DNA of 64,000 nucleotides from Thalassotalea profundi (GTDB lineage: Bacteria > Pseudomonadota > Gammaproteobacteria > Enterobacterales > Alteromonadaceae). The stretch spans positions 62,001 through 126,000 of the forward strand of contig NZ_BNAH01000006.1 in NCBI RefSeq assembly GCF_014653195.1, written 5' to 3'. A program made the position numbers and the translations under genes. Below are positions 37,087-47,600 of this stretch, in pieces. The first letter of the stretch is position 1. Every line of letters starts with the position of its first letter. Under the pieces are notes generated by a model. The model had not been told where the DNA came from. It did not search any database and saw only the letters and a list, made by a program, of their open reading frames with translations.

Positions 37087-37341
37087 CTACTCAACTTCGT
37101 TCATTTTTGCTTCTAGTTCAGCAACTTTAGCTTCTAAGGCTGCTAATTTTTCACGGGTTTTTAATAGTACTTGGGTTTGGACATCAAACTCTTCACGTGA
37201 AATAACATCTAACTCAGTCAGTTTACGCTGAATAACGATTTTCGTTTTTTCTTCAAAGTCGTTAGCTAAATTTTTCAAGCCTGGTGGAATCGCTTCAGTT
37301 ACTTGTTTAGCGATATCTTCTATTTTTTTGCTGTTAATCAT
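37087..37341 (-). CDS. ubiK: Ubiquinone biosynthesis accessory factor UbiK
   Basis: An 84-residue protein of the UbiK (YqiC, BMFP) family that assists UbiJ-organised aerobic ubiquinone synthesis and binds membranes. The N-terminal amphipathic region (IEDIAKQVTEAIPPGLKNL) and a C-terminal coiled coil (about 45-84, ending KLAALEAKVAELEAKMNEVE) are the family hallmarks. It is divergent from rep across 121 bases. Confidence 0.92.
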   Translation of the reverse strand: MINSKKIEDIAKQVTEAIPPGLKNLANDFEEKTKIVIQRKLTELDVISREEFDVQTQVLLKTREKLAALEAKVAELEAKMNEVE

Positions 37342-37462
37342 CTTTAAGACTCATCATTTTCAATTAATGTCTATTGTAAAGCTTTTAGCTGTTTTGCCAA
37401 TGGTTAAAACAAGGTAAAATCTTCGCCCCTGATTGTTAGTGTATTGTTGGCGTGCAATTTTA

Positions 37463-39487
37463 ATGAAACTTAATCCTAGACAAAATGAAGCGGTTAAATA
37501 TGTTACTGGCCCTTGCTTGGTATTAGCTGGCGCTGGTAGCGGTAAAACTGGTGTTATTTGTCAAAAAATTGCTTATCTTATTCAAAAGTGTGGCTACAAA
37601 GCACGTAATATTGCCGCGGTAACCTTTACTAATAAAGCATCACGCGAGATGAAAGAACGTGTTGTTAAAATGCTAGGCAAAGACCAAACTCGCGGACTTA
37701 CCGTATCAACATTCCATTCTCTGGGCTTAGATATCGTTCGCCGAGAAATTAAAACCTTAGGATATAAACCTGGTTTTACCTTATTCGATGATCAAGATTC
37801 TTTAGCGTTATTGAAAGAACTCACTCAAGAAGAATTTGATGGGGATAAAGATCTGCTGAGCAAATTGCAAAGTATGATTTCTAATTGGAAAAATGACTTA
37901 TTACTACCTGATCAGGCTTTAAAACAATCGATTGATGCTGATACTGCACTTTTTGCCGAATGTTATGCGCGTTATCAAAAGCACATGAAAGCTTACAACG
38001 CTTTAGATTTTGATGATTTGATATTAGTGCCTACCTTATTACTGAAAAACTATGAAGAAGTTCGTCAGCGTTGGCGTAGTAAAATTCAATATATGTTGGT
38101 TGATGAATACCAAGATACCAATGCGAGCCAGTACGAATTAGTGAAATTAATCACAGGTGAAGCTGGTTTATTAACCGTTGTGGGTGATGACGATCAGTCA
38201 ATATATTCATGGCGTGGGGCTAAGCCACAAAACTTAGTCTTACTTGGACAAGATTACCCACAATTAAAATTAATCAAACTAGAACAAAATTACCGCTCTA
38301 GCGGGCGTATTTTAAAATGTGCCAATACCTTAATTGCCAATAACCCCCATGTATACGATAAAGCACTTTTTAGTGAATTAAACTATGGTGTTGAGTTGCG
38401 TGTAGTACAAACAAAGAACGAAGAACATGAAGTTGAACGCATCGTTGGCGAATTGATTGGCCATCGTTTTTTAAACAAAAGTCAATTTCGCAACTACGCT
38501 ATTTTGTATCGAGGTAACCATCAATCTCGTTTACTTGAAAAAGCCTTAATGACAAACCGCATTCCTTATAAAATAAGTGGTGGTACTTCATTTTTTTCTC
38601 GTTCAGAAATTAAAGACATGATGGCGTTTTTGAGAGTTTTAGTTAACCCTGATGACGACAATGCATTTCTACGTATAGTCAATGTACCTCGTAGAGAAAT
38701 TGGTCCCGCTACTTTAGAAAAATTAGGCAGTTACGCAAATATGCGCCAAATCAGCATGTTTGCTGCCAGCTTTGAATTAGGCCTTGAGCAAACCTTAACT
38801 GGTCGTGGGTTGTTACACGTACAAAACTTTACTCGTTGGTTAGTAGAAACGGCTGACCATGCTGAACGCGGAGATACTGCAGCCGTTTTACGAGGCATGG
38901 TGCGTGAAATGAATTATGAAGATTGGCTTTACGATACGTCTCCTAGTGCAAAAGCTGCTGAAATGCGTATGAAAAATGTAACAGAGCTTTTTAGTTGGGT
39001 AACCCAAATGTTAGAAGGGTCTGAAGATGATGAACCAATGACCTTACCCCAAGTAGTCACACGTTTAACATTACGCGATATGATGGAACGTAGCGAAGAT
39101 GAAGATAATGCCGACCAAGTACAATTAATGACGCTGCATGCATCTAAAGGGTTAGAATTTCCTTATGTATTCTTAATCGGTATGGAAGAAGGTTTATTGC
39201 CTCATCAAACCAGTATGGACGAAGGCAACGTAGAAGAAGAACGTCGTTTAGCTTATGTGGGTATTACCCGTGCGCAAAGAGAATTAATTTTTACTTACGC
39301 AAAAGAGCGCCGTCAATTTGGTGAAGTTGCGCGTACCGAAGCCAGTCGTTTTTTACATGAATTACCGCAAGACGATTTAAGCTGGGAATTAACTCAAACT
39401 AAGCAAAGTGTTGAAAAAAAACAAGCGACAGCAAAAATGGGCGTTGCTAACTTGCGCGAATTATTAAAAAACAAACCAAGTGGATGA
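37463..39487 (+). CDS. rep: ATP-dependent DNA helicase Rep
   Basis: Superfamily 1A 3'-5' helicase that clears proteins ahead of the replication fork with DnaB. From ATG 37463 ([11 protein letters not shown]) it is 674 residues, matching E. coli Rep (673). An in-frame start at 37433 is ten codons too long. Walker A is GAGSGKT near residue 25, Walker B is LVDEYQDTN, motif III is [13 protein letters not shown] and the C-terminal motifs are [12 protein letters not shown] and AYVGITRAQ. It is a paralogue of the frameshifted uvrD in the same window. The ilv-rep proximity resembles the E. coli ilvYC-rep region. Confidence 0.96.
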   Translation: MKLNPRQNEAVKYVTGPCLVLAGAGSGKTGVICQKIAYLIQKCGYKARNIAAVTFTNKASREMKERVVKMLGKDQTRGLTVSTFHSLGLDIVRREIKTLGYKPGFTLFDDQDSLALLKELTQEEFDGDKDLLSKLQSMISNWKNDLLLPDQALKQSIDADTALFAECYARYQKHMKAYNALDFDDLILVPTLLLKNYEEVRQRWRSKIQYMLVDEYQDTNASQYELVKLITGEAGLLTVVGDDDQSIYSWRGAKPQNLVLLGQDYPQLKLIKLEQNYRSSGRILKCANTLIANNPHVYDKALFSELNYGVELRVVQTKNEEHEVERIVGELIGHRFLNKSQFRNYAILYRGNHQSRLLEKALMTNRIPYKISGGTSFFSRSEIKDMMAFLRVLVNPDDDNAFLRIVNVPRREIGPATLEKLGSYANMRQISMFAASFELGLEQTLTGRGLLHVQNFTRWLVETADHAERGDTAAVLRGMVREMNYEDWLYDTSPSAKAAEMRMKNVTELFSWVTQMLEGSEDDEPMTLPQVVTRLTLRDMMERSEDEDNADQVQLMTLHASKGLEFPYVFLIGMEEGLLPHQTSMDEGNVEEERRLAYVGITRAQRELIFTYAKERRQFGEVARTEASRFLHELPQDDLSWELTQTKQSVEKKQATAKMGVANLRELLKNKPSG

Positions 39488-39534
39488 ACACTCAGTTTGT
39501 TTTACTCATCAACAATTTATAGCGTAATAATGCA

Positions 39535-39693
39535 CTATTTGGTGATTAACCACAGTGCATGTAAAACTCCTGGGATAAAAAACAAACAACTCAATATGAT
39601 ATTAATAATTAAGTCTTTACCCACGCCACTTTTCAAGAAAACAGCTACTGGAGGCAATAAGATTGCTAATATTATTAGTACGATTTTATTCAT
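39535..39693 (-). CDS. Pmp3/YqaE (UPF0057) small membrane proteolipid
   Basis: A 52-residue gene found by reading the minus strand. The product is two hydrophobic helices joined by a short polar loop: LLPPVAVFLKSGVGKDLIIN and a second helix with CLFFIPGVLHALW. The PPVAVF-K-G-GKDLIIN signature and the PGVLHALW end are diagnostic of Pmp3/YqaE proteins, which respond to salt and cold stress in many organisms. AAGGAG lies five bases before the ATG. A plus-strand open frame over the same bases (39497-39709) has no such features. The CBS-domain gene is the next upstream on this strand, 21 bases away, so they may be cotranscribed. Confidence 0.9.
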   Translation of the reverse strand: MNKIVLIILAILLPPVAVFLKSGVGKDLIINIILSCLFFIPGVLHALWLITK

Positions 39694-39714
39694 GTTAACT
39701 CCTTCATAAAAGTA

Positions 39715-40137
39715 TTAATTAGTTTTATTATTCTTTCGATTTTCAATGGTTTTAAAAATATCTCGCCAACTTAATAAACCTACAGGCTTTCCTGCCTCAT
39801 TAACAATAGGTATACAAGAAATTTTGTGGTTATTAAACAGTGAAATGGCATCATAAACACCTGCTGTTGGTGGTAATGTGATTAATTGACGAGATATAAT
39901 TTGATGAGCTCTTTTATTTAAAGTAGCAATATCTTTTGTTGTTTCAGACGCTGTACCTAAGTTATGACTAATCGCTTTAAGGAGATCTCTATCAGAAATA
40001 ACACCGCATAACTTATTCGATTCAACAACAAGAAGATGATGAAAACTCGCTTTTTCAAAAATATCTTTGACCACTTTTAATGTATCGTCCATTGATACAC
40101 TAACAACCGATTTACTCATTATTTCTGAAACTTGCAT
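39715..40137 (-). CDS. CBS-domain pair protein
   Basis: A 140-residue protein made of two CBS domains (about 1-60 and 75-135: MSKSVVSVSMDDTLKVV, then RQLITLPPTAGVYDAISLF). Paired CBS modules bind adenine nucleotides and act as regulatory units. No catalytic domain is attached. The ATG at 40137 has AGGTGA seven bases upstream; a GTG at 40152 would overlap the end of the RND transporter gene. It lies 11 bases past the transporter stop, so it belongs to the same transcript. Confidence 0.85.
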   Translation of the reverse strand: MQVSEIMSKSVVSVSMDDTLKVVKDIFEKASFHHLLVVESNKLCGVISDRDLLKAISHNLGTASETTKDIATLNKRAHQIISRQLITLPPTAGVYDAISLFNNHKISCIPIVNEAGKPVGLLSWRDIFKTIENRKNNKTN

Positions 40138-40148
40138 AAAATCACCTA

Positions 40149-43100
40149 TCACTTAACATCAAGTTTAGTGCCTGTTGTATTTATAACCTTTTTATTTTTA
40201 GTAAAAACTAATGTTAAAACAGGTACCAATAAAAAGCTCGCAATTGCTGAAACACATAAGCCTGAAATAATCACCACACCTAAAGATTGCCACATTGCGC
40301 CGCCGTATAATGTTAACGGTAATAAACCACCAATAGTTGTTAATGTTGTCAGTAATATAGGGGTAAAACGTGTTGAAGCAGCGTTAACAATCGCTTGTTG
40401 TTTTTCTTGTGTCTGTTTCAAATTTGTATTCGCAGTATCTATCAAAATAATAGCGTTATTGACCACTATTCCAAATAAACTGATAAGTCCTATAAAGGCC
40501 ATGATTGAAAACGAAAGGCCTGTTAAATATAAACCTATAACCGAGCCGGCCATTGCAAAAGGTATAGAAGTAAAAATAATTAAAGGCTGTAAAATTGATT
40601 TAAATTGCAATACTAACACCGCAAAAATACCCACCGCTGTAATCATTAATATTTGAAATAGGCCTGAAAATGACGCTTGACGAGATTCTTCCTCACCACC
40701 CAACATAAAGTACATACCTTGGGGGAGTTTATATTCAGATAAATATTCGACTAAATTTAAGGTTAATTCATTAATCGAATAGCCTTGTTCAACATCAGCT
40801 GAGACCTTAGCCATTCTCAGCTTTTGATAATGGAAAAAATCAGTTTGCCCCTGCTGTAATTTTATTTCGGTAACTTGGCTTAATGGTATGCTTTTACCGT
40901 GATTATTCTCAATATAAATATCATTTAAGCTTTCAATATCAAATTGATTTCTACGCAAAACAACCGGATAACTTTCACCGTTAAGATCATTATAAAAGCC
41001 CACATTTTCACCTGATAAAGTGGTTTTAATGGTGTTATCAAGTTTATTTATATCAATAGAGTATAAACCTGCTTTCTCGTAATCAATAGCGACATTAACT
41101 TCAGTATTAGGCATGCCGATAGGATTATTAATATTGATAATGCCAGCAGTGCTTTTCATTTTTTCTGTTAAATCTGCTGCTACTTTGTGTAGGTCTGCTA
41201 GCGATTCACTCATTAAACGAAAAGTAACGGGCTGATCAGTGACAGGTCCTTGCGTAAATTCTTTAATTGAAACGTCAGCCTTACTCCAGTTTTTATATTG
41301 TGCTCGAAGTTGATTAACTAATTCATTTACTTTATTTGACTCATATTCAGTCAATAATACCAATATCTGTCCATATTGAGGAACGCCACGCTTAGGCATT
41401 TCATTATAGTAAATACGTGGATTAGCATTGCCAATATTTAACGCAATATTTTTAACCAAGGCTTTAGTAGATAAGTCTTGTGCAATTTCTTGCATCACTT
41501 GCTCAGTGTAATTGAGTGATGAATTTACTGGTGCTTCCACATCAATTAATAGCATAGGCTTTTCCGCTTTTGGAAATAGGCTTACGCCGACCTGTGGGAA
41601 TAATGAAACCATACCAACAAGCCCAATAATAAATATAATAATAAGTAGTATTTTAAAACGAATTATTACAGCTAAAAATCGAGCATAAATACCTTCTGCA
41701 AAAATATTAAGATAGTGCTGTAATGCTTTTATTTTTCCGTCTTTCTTCTTAAATAATTTACTCGCCAAGAGAGGAGTAACTGTTAACGCAATCAATAATG
41801 ACGCCAATAAGACTAAAACGACAGTTACTGGCATAGAGCGTAAAAAATCACCCGTATTACTCGCCATCAATAACATAGGTAAGAAAGCAAACATCGTAGT
41901 AACAGTGCCAGAGGTGATCGCCCAACCTACCTTACTGGTTCCTTTGGCTGAGGCTAACACCAGACTTTCATCTTTAGCTTTCTCTCGATGAATACTTTCA
42001 GTTACCACAATGGCATTATCCACTAACAAACCAAGCGCTATAATTAAGCCAACAATAGACATTTGCTGTAAGCCAAAGCCTGCGAAATCTAACCAGCCGA
42101 TTGCGATTAAAAAAGACAATGGAATAGCAGCAACTACCACTGCAGCTTCACGAAAACCAAGAAAAAGCAGAGACATTAAGCCAACAATAATCAGCCCTTG
42201 CCAAAGGTTATCAAAAAAACCATCAACTCTTACTTCAACACTATCAGCTTGCTTAAACAGTGTTTCTAATTTTATTTCACTCGGAAGCGATTGTTGGAAC
42301 CGAGATATTTCAGCTTCAATACTTTTGGTCAGTTCAAAAATATTGGTTCCCTTACTTTGCTGTACAGTAATAAATATAACGGGTTTATGTTGATAATAAG
42401 CTAAATACGTAGGTTCACGATCCGTTAAATGAACATGAGCAACATCCTTTAAGCGTAAAATAGCCTGCTGGTCTGAACGAATCACAGTTTCCGATATTTC
42501 GTTTACGTGCTCAAAACTACCACTGCTGGTAACATTAAAACGACGATTCCCTGCATCAACAAAGCCAGGGGTTACATTTAGCGCGCGGCCTTTAAGAGTA
42601 TTACTAATATCAGTAATTGACAGTTTATAATGCTTCAATAAATCTAAATTAACATCTACCGCCACAATCTGTTGAGGATAGCCCCAAATTTCAGCTTCTT
42701 TAACGCCTGACAAGGCTTCTAGGCGTTTTTCAAGCTGTTTGCTATGAAACTCCATCGACTTGTAATCATGAGGTTCACTCCACAACGCTATCTGCATAAT
42801 AGCAACGCTAATAGGTGTTGCTTTAAAAACGGATAGTTGCTGAATGCCATCAGGTAAACTTGACTGAATAGAAGAAACGGCTTGTTTTACTTTATTAAAA
42901 GCCTCTTCAGGGTCAACACCATAAATAAACTCAATGGTAATACGAGTACCACCATTTTTAATTTGAGATTCAACTTTTAAAATATTTTCAATCGTAGAAA
43001 CTTCTTGTTCAATTGGATTAACCACTAACGACTCAATATCACTAGGAGAGGCACCCGGATATACGACTTCAATTAGCGTAATAGGAAGGTCAAATTGGGG

Positions 43101-43211
43101 ATCCTCTGAACGAGGCATATGAAAATAAGAAACTATCCCAACTAGCACCAACAGTATTGCAATAATGAAAGTAAATTGTGCGTTGTTTATGGCTATTCGA
43201 GGGAGTTTCAT
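40149..43211 (-). CDS. RND efflux transporter permease (AcrB family)
   Basis: A 1020-residue inner-membrane proton antiporter with the RND layout: TM1 at the N-terminus, a large periplasmic porter/docking domain, TM2-6, a second periplasmic domain and TM7-12. TM4 carries GLLVDNAIVVTES; the second acidic residue of the usual DD pair is Asn, as in a subset of RND pumps. The N-terminal pattern with MPRSEDPQFDLP is typical of the broad efflux-permease group, and the substrate cannot be predicted. ATG 43211 is chosen over a GTG two codons upstream. The adaptor gene ends 11 bases before it, and no outer-membrane channel gene is adjacent. Confidence 0.93.
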   Translation of the reverse strand: MKLPRIAINNAQFTFIIAILLVLVGIVSYFHMPRSEDPQFDLPITLIEVVYPGASPSDIESLVVNPIEQEVSTIENILKVESQIKNGGTRITIEFIYGVDPEEAFNKVKQAVSSIQSSLPDGIQQLSVFKATPISVAIMQIALWSEPHDYKSMEFHSKQLEKRLEALSGVKEAEIWGYPQQIVAVDVNLDLLKHYKLSITDISNTLKGRALNVTPGFVDAGNRRFNVTSSGSFEHVNEISETVIRSDQQAILRLKDVAHVHLTDREPTYLAYYQHKPVIFITVQQSKGTNIFELTKSIEAEISRFQQSLPSEIKLETLFKQADSVEVRVDGFFDNLWQGLIIVGLMSLLFLGFREAAVVVAAIPLSFLIAIGWLDFAGFGLQQMSIVGLIIALGLLVDNAIVVTESIHREKAKDESLVLASAKGTSKVGWAITSGTVTTMFAFLPMLLMASNTGDFLRSMPVTVVLVLLASLLIALTVTPLLASKLFKKKDGKIKALQHYLNIFAEGIYARFLAVIIRFKILLIIIFIIGLVGMVSLFPQVGVSLFPKAEKPMLLIDVEAPVNSSLNYTEQVMQEIAQDLSTKALVKNIALNIGNANPRIYYNEMPKRGVPQYGQILVLLTEYESNKVNELVNQLRAQYKNWSKADVSIKEFTQGPVTDQPVTFRLMSESLADLHKVAADLTEKMKSTAGIININNPIGMPNTEVNVAIDYEKAGLYSIDINKLDNTIKTTLSGENVGFYNDLNGESYPVVLRRNQFDIESLNDIYIENNHGKSIPLSQVTEIKLQQGQTDFFHYQKLRMAKVSADVEQGYSINELTLNLVEYLSEYKLPQGMYFMLGGEEESRQASFSGLFQILMITAVGIFAVLVLQFKSILQPLIIFTSIPFAMAGSVIGLYLTGLSFSIMAFIGLISLFGIVVNNAIILIDTANTNLKQTQEKQQAIVNAASTRFTPILLTTLTTIGGLLPLTLYGGAMWQSLGVVIISGLCVSAIASFLLVPVLTLVFTKNKKVINTTGTKLDVK

Positions 43212-43221
43212 GCGCACTTCA

Positions 43222-44199
43222 CTACTTAAAATTATGCCAACCGTGAGTGATCACAGTCATTTCACTTAGGCGACTATCAGCGCTTAAATATATATATTGA
43301 TTATCGAGTTTATATATAGGAAAAGCTTGTGAAATAGGCAAAGTGGTGTCATTCAACGTCATTAATATTGCATTGCCTTGCTCATCTATTTCAACTAAAG
43401 CATCAATTGGTACAGCAAAAACATAGTCATCTACTGTAGTATTAATCGTAATTTGAGCTAGTTGGCCTGCAATTAAACGGTACTCTTTAGTAACGTCAGG
43501 TAAAAGTATTTCAATATTAAATAATTGAGTTTCGGCATCGGCACTTGCAGGAATTTTAGAAATAACCCCATTAACGTTACCTGCATTATTCAAACGAACA
43601 TTTACCGGCTGCTTTAATGTAACCAAGGCTATTTCAGCTTCAGTAAGTGCGACCTTGATTATCCAATTATTTTCTAATGACGCAATAGAAAGCGCTATCT
43701 GCGACGGGGATTCTAATTTCCCCACTTCTGTATACCGTTTAAGCACTTGTCCTGAAAAAGGAGCCATTATTTGCGCCTTTTCTAAATTATAAAATGCGCT
43801 ACGGTACGCTGCTCTAGTCGTTTCAACCTCAGTTTGAGCTAAATCAAGTGCTTGAGCTGAACTTAAATCCTGAGCGATGAGTTCAGATATCCGGCCTACA
43901 TTACGTTTAGCATTTAATAATGAAGCATATTTAGCATTTTTATCTGCTGTTAGTTCGGTTGTTTCTAATGCCGCAAGAATATCGCCAGCTTCAAAGTATT
44001 CACCTTCATCGACATTTAGTATTTTTAAGTATCCTGTTGCTTTAAATGATAAGTCGAGCGTTCGTTTAAAGTCTAATTTACCTGTTTTGCTAATCGCTTG
44101 CTGAAATGGAGTCGCAGTGATCTTTTGTGACTCATAGCTTTGCGCCATGATCGACAATGAAATAAAACTTAAAAATAAAACAAAAAATACACGCATCAT
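43222..44199 (-). CDS. RND periplasmic adaptor (membrane fusion) protein
   Basis: A 325-residue HlyD/AcrA-type adaptor. It has an N-terminal signal peptide (about 1-19, ending SIMAQ), a lipoyl half (DEGEYFEAGDILAALETTEL), an alpha-helical hairpin (about 90-130), the second lipoyl half (ILAPFSGQVLKR-like sequence AQIMAPFSGQVLKRY), and a beta-barrel/membrane-proximal end. It links the inner-membrane pump to an outer-membrane channel across the periplasm. It is the first gene of the pair with the permease, 11 bases apart. No dedicated regulator is next to it. Confidence 0.92.
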   Translation of the reverse strand: MMRVFFVLFLSFISLSIMAQSYESQKITATPFQQAISKTGKLDFKRTLDLSFKATGYLKILNVDEGEYFEAGDILAALETTELTADKNAKYASLLNAKRNVGRISELIAQDLSSAQALDLAQTEVETTRAAYRSAFYNLEKAQIMAPFSGQVLKRYTEVGKLESPSQIALSIASLENNWIIKVALTEAEIALVTLKQPVNVRLNNAGNVNGVISKIPASADAETQLFNIEILLPDVTKEYRLIAGQLAQITINTTVDDYVFAVPIDALVEIDEQGNAILMTLNDTTLPISQAFPIYKLDNQYIYLSADSRLSEMTVITHGWHNFK

Positions 44200-44357
44200 G
44201 GAAAATTACTTTGCTCTTCAATAACTAATAATTATCAACAGTAAAGGTTACTTTAGGCTGATTATCAAAAAAAGTACACCTTTTTCCCTGTTTATAACGG
44301 CCAGTTTATCAAACAGTTTAATGTTTAATTATAGTTACATTTGAAAAACTCGCACTA

Positions 44358-44374
44358 AGCCATGATGCATGGCT
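44358..44374. promoter_or_regulatory. Short perfect inverted repeat before the tRNA promoter
   Basis: AGCCATG and CATGGCT flank ATG at 44358-44374. It ends at the start of the likely -35 of the tRNA-Arg promoter and lies about 160 bases upstream of the efflux adaptor on the other strand. It could be an operator for either; there is no further evidence. Confidence 0.35.
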
Positions 44375-44400
44375 AGACAACTATCAATGAAAACTATAAT
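44374..44400 (+). promoter_or_regulatory. Promoter of tRNA-Arg
   Basis: A perfect -10 TATAAT (44395-44400) with a weak -35 TAGACA (44374-44379) 15 bases upstream, ending 20 bases before the tRNA. Start of transcription is expected near 44407. Confidence 0.6.
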
Positions 44401-44420
44401 ATTGCCGCGCTTAACATCTT

Positions 44421-44497
44421 CCACCCTTAGCTCAGCTGGATAGAGCGTACCCCTCCGGAGGGTAAGGTCGCAGGTTCGACTCCTGCAGGGTGGGCCA
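44421..44497 (+). tRNA. tRNA-Arg (anticodon CCG)
   Basis: A 77-base tRNA including an encoded CCA. The acceptor CCACCCT (44421-44427) pairs with AGGGTGG before the discriminator G and CCA. The D arm is GCTC-AGCTGGATA-GAGC. The anticodon arm is TACCC-CTCCGGA-GGGTA with anticodon CCG (reads CGG, arginine). The T arm is GCAGG-TTCGACT-CCTGC. All stems are perfect. It stands alone between the efflux operon and the hybrid sensor gene. Confidence 0.97.
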
Positions 44498-44615
44498 TTT
44501 TATTTTAAATATCCTTGAATACTTAAAACTTAGAATATTGATTATAATAATTTAATTAAATCTTAAAAAATAAGCCCTTATTACTCATGCTACCATAAGC
44601 TACTCAAATTGATGC

Positions 44616-47600
44616 TTATTCGCAATCACCTGAGATAAGTAGTTTCCCTTGTGCTTGTTTAGGCGTTGTTTCATACTTATCTTTAAAACATTTTGAAAAA
44701 TGTGGCAAAGTTGTAAAGCCGCAAGATATCGCTATATTCGAAATACTATCACCTGACTTTAACATCTCAAAAGCACATTGTAATCTATACTCTCGGATAA
44801 CATCTTTGGGCTTTTGTGATAAATAAAGTTCTGATTTTCTTCTTAAAGTTCTTTCATCCATCGCTAATAATTCTGAAAGTTTTTTTACATTAAACTCGGG
44901 ATCTGGAAAATGTATTTTTAAAAAAACTTTCGTGCGTTGAATAAAGCTATTTTGAATATCATCATTTAATTGATTTACTTGTAAATATTTGGCAGCTGAT
45001 GCCGTGATTTTATTTCTTTTGTCTGTTAAAGAATCTAATAAATTTGCTATTTTTAACTTTAATATTTCTCCGCTAAAAGGCTTGTTTACATAATCTGTAG
45101 CCCCTACCTGTAAGCCTTTCTTTTGACTTGATATATCACTTTTCGCGGTAAGCAAAATGATTGGGATTTTACTATAAGACTTATCGCTGCATCTTATAAA
45201 TTCACATAACTCAAATCCTCCCATTAATGGCATCATTACATCTGATAAAATAATATCTGGTTGAAAGGCTTCAATTTGTTCAACGGCTTCTTGGCCATTG
45301 TATAAACTCAATACTTTATAGTTTGGAGCTAATAACTGAGTAAGGAATTGATTAATTTCAAGATTATCTTCAACAATAAGCAGTTTTTTACCACTCGAAT
45401 TTAGTATGTAATCTGTTTTAGCGTTCTCACCAGCATCATCTTCAACTAATGCTTGATCAAGATTAAAAATTAAATCAATTGGCAGTGAAACAATAAACTG
45501 AATCAGGTTAGGTTGGCTGTTATCTAATGTTAACGTGCCCTGATGAGATTCAACCAACTCTCTACTTAGTGATAAGCCAATGCCTTGGCCTTCAATTTTC
45601 TGGTGCTGCTCTAATCGGTAAAATTTTTTAAAAATTGATTCACAATCTTTTGCTGGAATATTACTTCCAACATTAGTGACTTTAATAACACAATTAAGGT
45701 TTTCTACCGTACAAATCACCTTGATTATACTTGAATTATCTGCATATTTTATTGCGTTTGAAATAAGGTTATTAAGAATTGTCTCTAATGCTTGATCTTC
45801 AATAATTAGTTCTGCATTGGTTTTGCAATCAAGTATAATTGTCTGTTGTCTTTCTGATGCGACGCCTGATAAATTATTAATGACTTGTTGACAAGTATTT
45901 GCCAACAATATAATTGACTTTTTGGTTGTTGTTTTTTCATTATTAGTGAGCGATAGTAACTGCTCAAAAAGATGAAATAAGCGCTGGCCATTATGCTTTA
46001 TATTGTTAATTTTTTTACTAATTTCACCAGTTAACTCTCTATTGGATATGGTCTCTAACGAGTTAAAAATTAGTGTTAATGGTGTTTTCAATTCATGAGA
46101 TATATTTTCAATAAAGTGCTGTTTTTCTTTAAGTAGCTCTTCAACTTCATTTTTACCTTTTAGAATTTCTACTGTCTTCAAATTAACTTCTTTTTTGAGT
46201 TGATTTTTGCGTTTTTTATGTTTGTTTTGGCGCGCTAATATAAAAAGGAAAATACCTGCAATAATAATAAAGACATACAAAAAGAGGGCAACCCAAGAGT
46301 AATAAAATGGCGGTGTAATAGTTAATGTCAACGCTTTAGGGTTATTGGACCAAATACCCTCGTTATTACTTGAATCAATTTCAATTTTATATTTACCAAA
46401 ACCTAACTTCCTAAATGTTAAATCCTTGTACTTAGGATTAATACTGGACCAATAGCCGTTATCCACTCTATAGCGATATTGATTTTTTTCTGGCTGAGTA
46501 AATTCATTATTTGCCACAGAAAGTGAAAAGGGGTTTTCATCATAATTAAGTGTTAATTTATCAGCGTAGCCTATCCACTGATTCAAACCATGGTGTAAAT
46601 CAGGGGTAACAAATTCTCCTTTTATCTTCAATTGACTAAAAAATGTATTCTGAGGGCGGTGTGAGTTAGATTCCATAGGTTTGTTTGGATTGAAGCTTAT
46701 CACGCCATTGAGCCCTCCAAAATATATGGTGCCGTCCTCGGCTTGAAACGCACTTTCTGAATCAAACTCTATATCCGATAAGGGCGCAGAAAAATCATAA
46801 TTCTTAATTATAGGTTTACATTGATAGTTAATTGCCGCCGATTTTCGGTGGCAGGGGATCATACGATCAAGCCCGCCGGCTGAACTAATCCAAAGACGCC
46901 CCAATTTATCTTCAAAAATAGCATAAATAACATTGCTTGATAGGCCATCATTCGTTGTATAGTGTTGGAAACTTTCACCATCATTTTTTAACAAATTAAT
47001 ACCACCGCCCCATGTTCCAACCCAAACGTCTTGTTGACTATCAACATTAACGGCAAATATTAAATCATTTGACAGACTATCCGGATTGTTGGGTATATGA
47101 TGGTAATTTTTCCACCTGTGGCTAATTGTATTAAATTTGTATAACCCGCGCGCATATGTGTATTTTTCTAATTCTTTACTTTTAATAAAATGAGTACCTA
47201 CCCATAGATTGTTTTTATTATCTAAACTTAATGCCCTGACCATTGGCGAAGTATCATTTTTATCAACAGGAGAATAATTGGTGAATTTTCGTGTTTTTTT
47301 AGAGAAAGATGCAATACCTCTTCCATGACCAATCCATAAGTTATCATCATTTCCTTCTTGTAAACTGAAAATATGATCTAGCATTTTTCCTTGTTTAAAG
47401 TGTTGCCAGTTTTGTTTATCCTTATTGAATAAATTAAGCCCCCCTCCCTCAGTTCCTGCCCAAATATTTCCCTGCTTATCTTCTAGCAAAGCTCTAGTAT
47501 GAATATTGGATATTGAATCACTAATATCTTTATTATAAGTAAAATAATCCCATACTTTAGTTTTACTGTTAAAACGGCTAATACCTTTGTCTTGACTCCC

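Noticed and set aside
39497..39709. Plus-strand 70-codon open frame after rep
   Set aside because: It is antisense to the well-supported Pmp3 gene and has no ribosome-binding site or family features.
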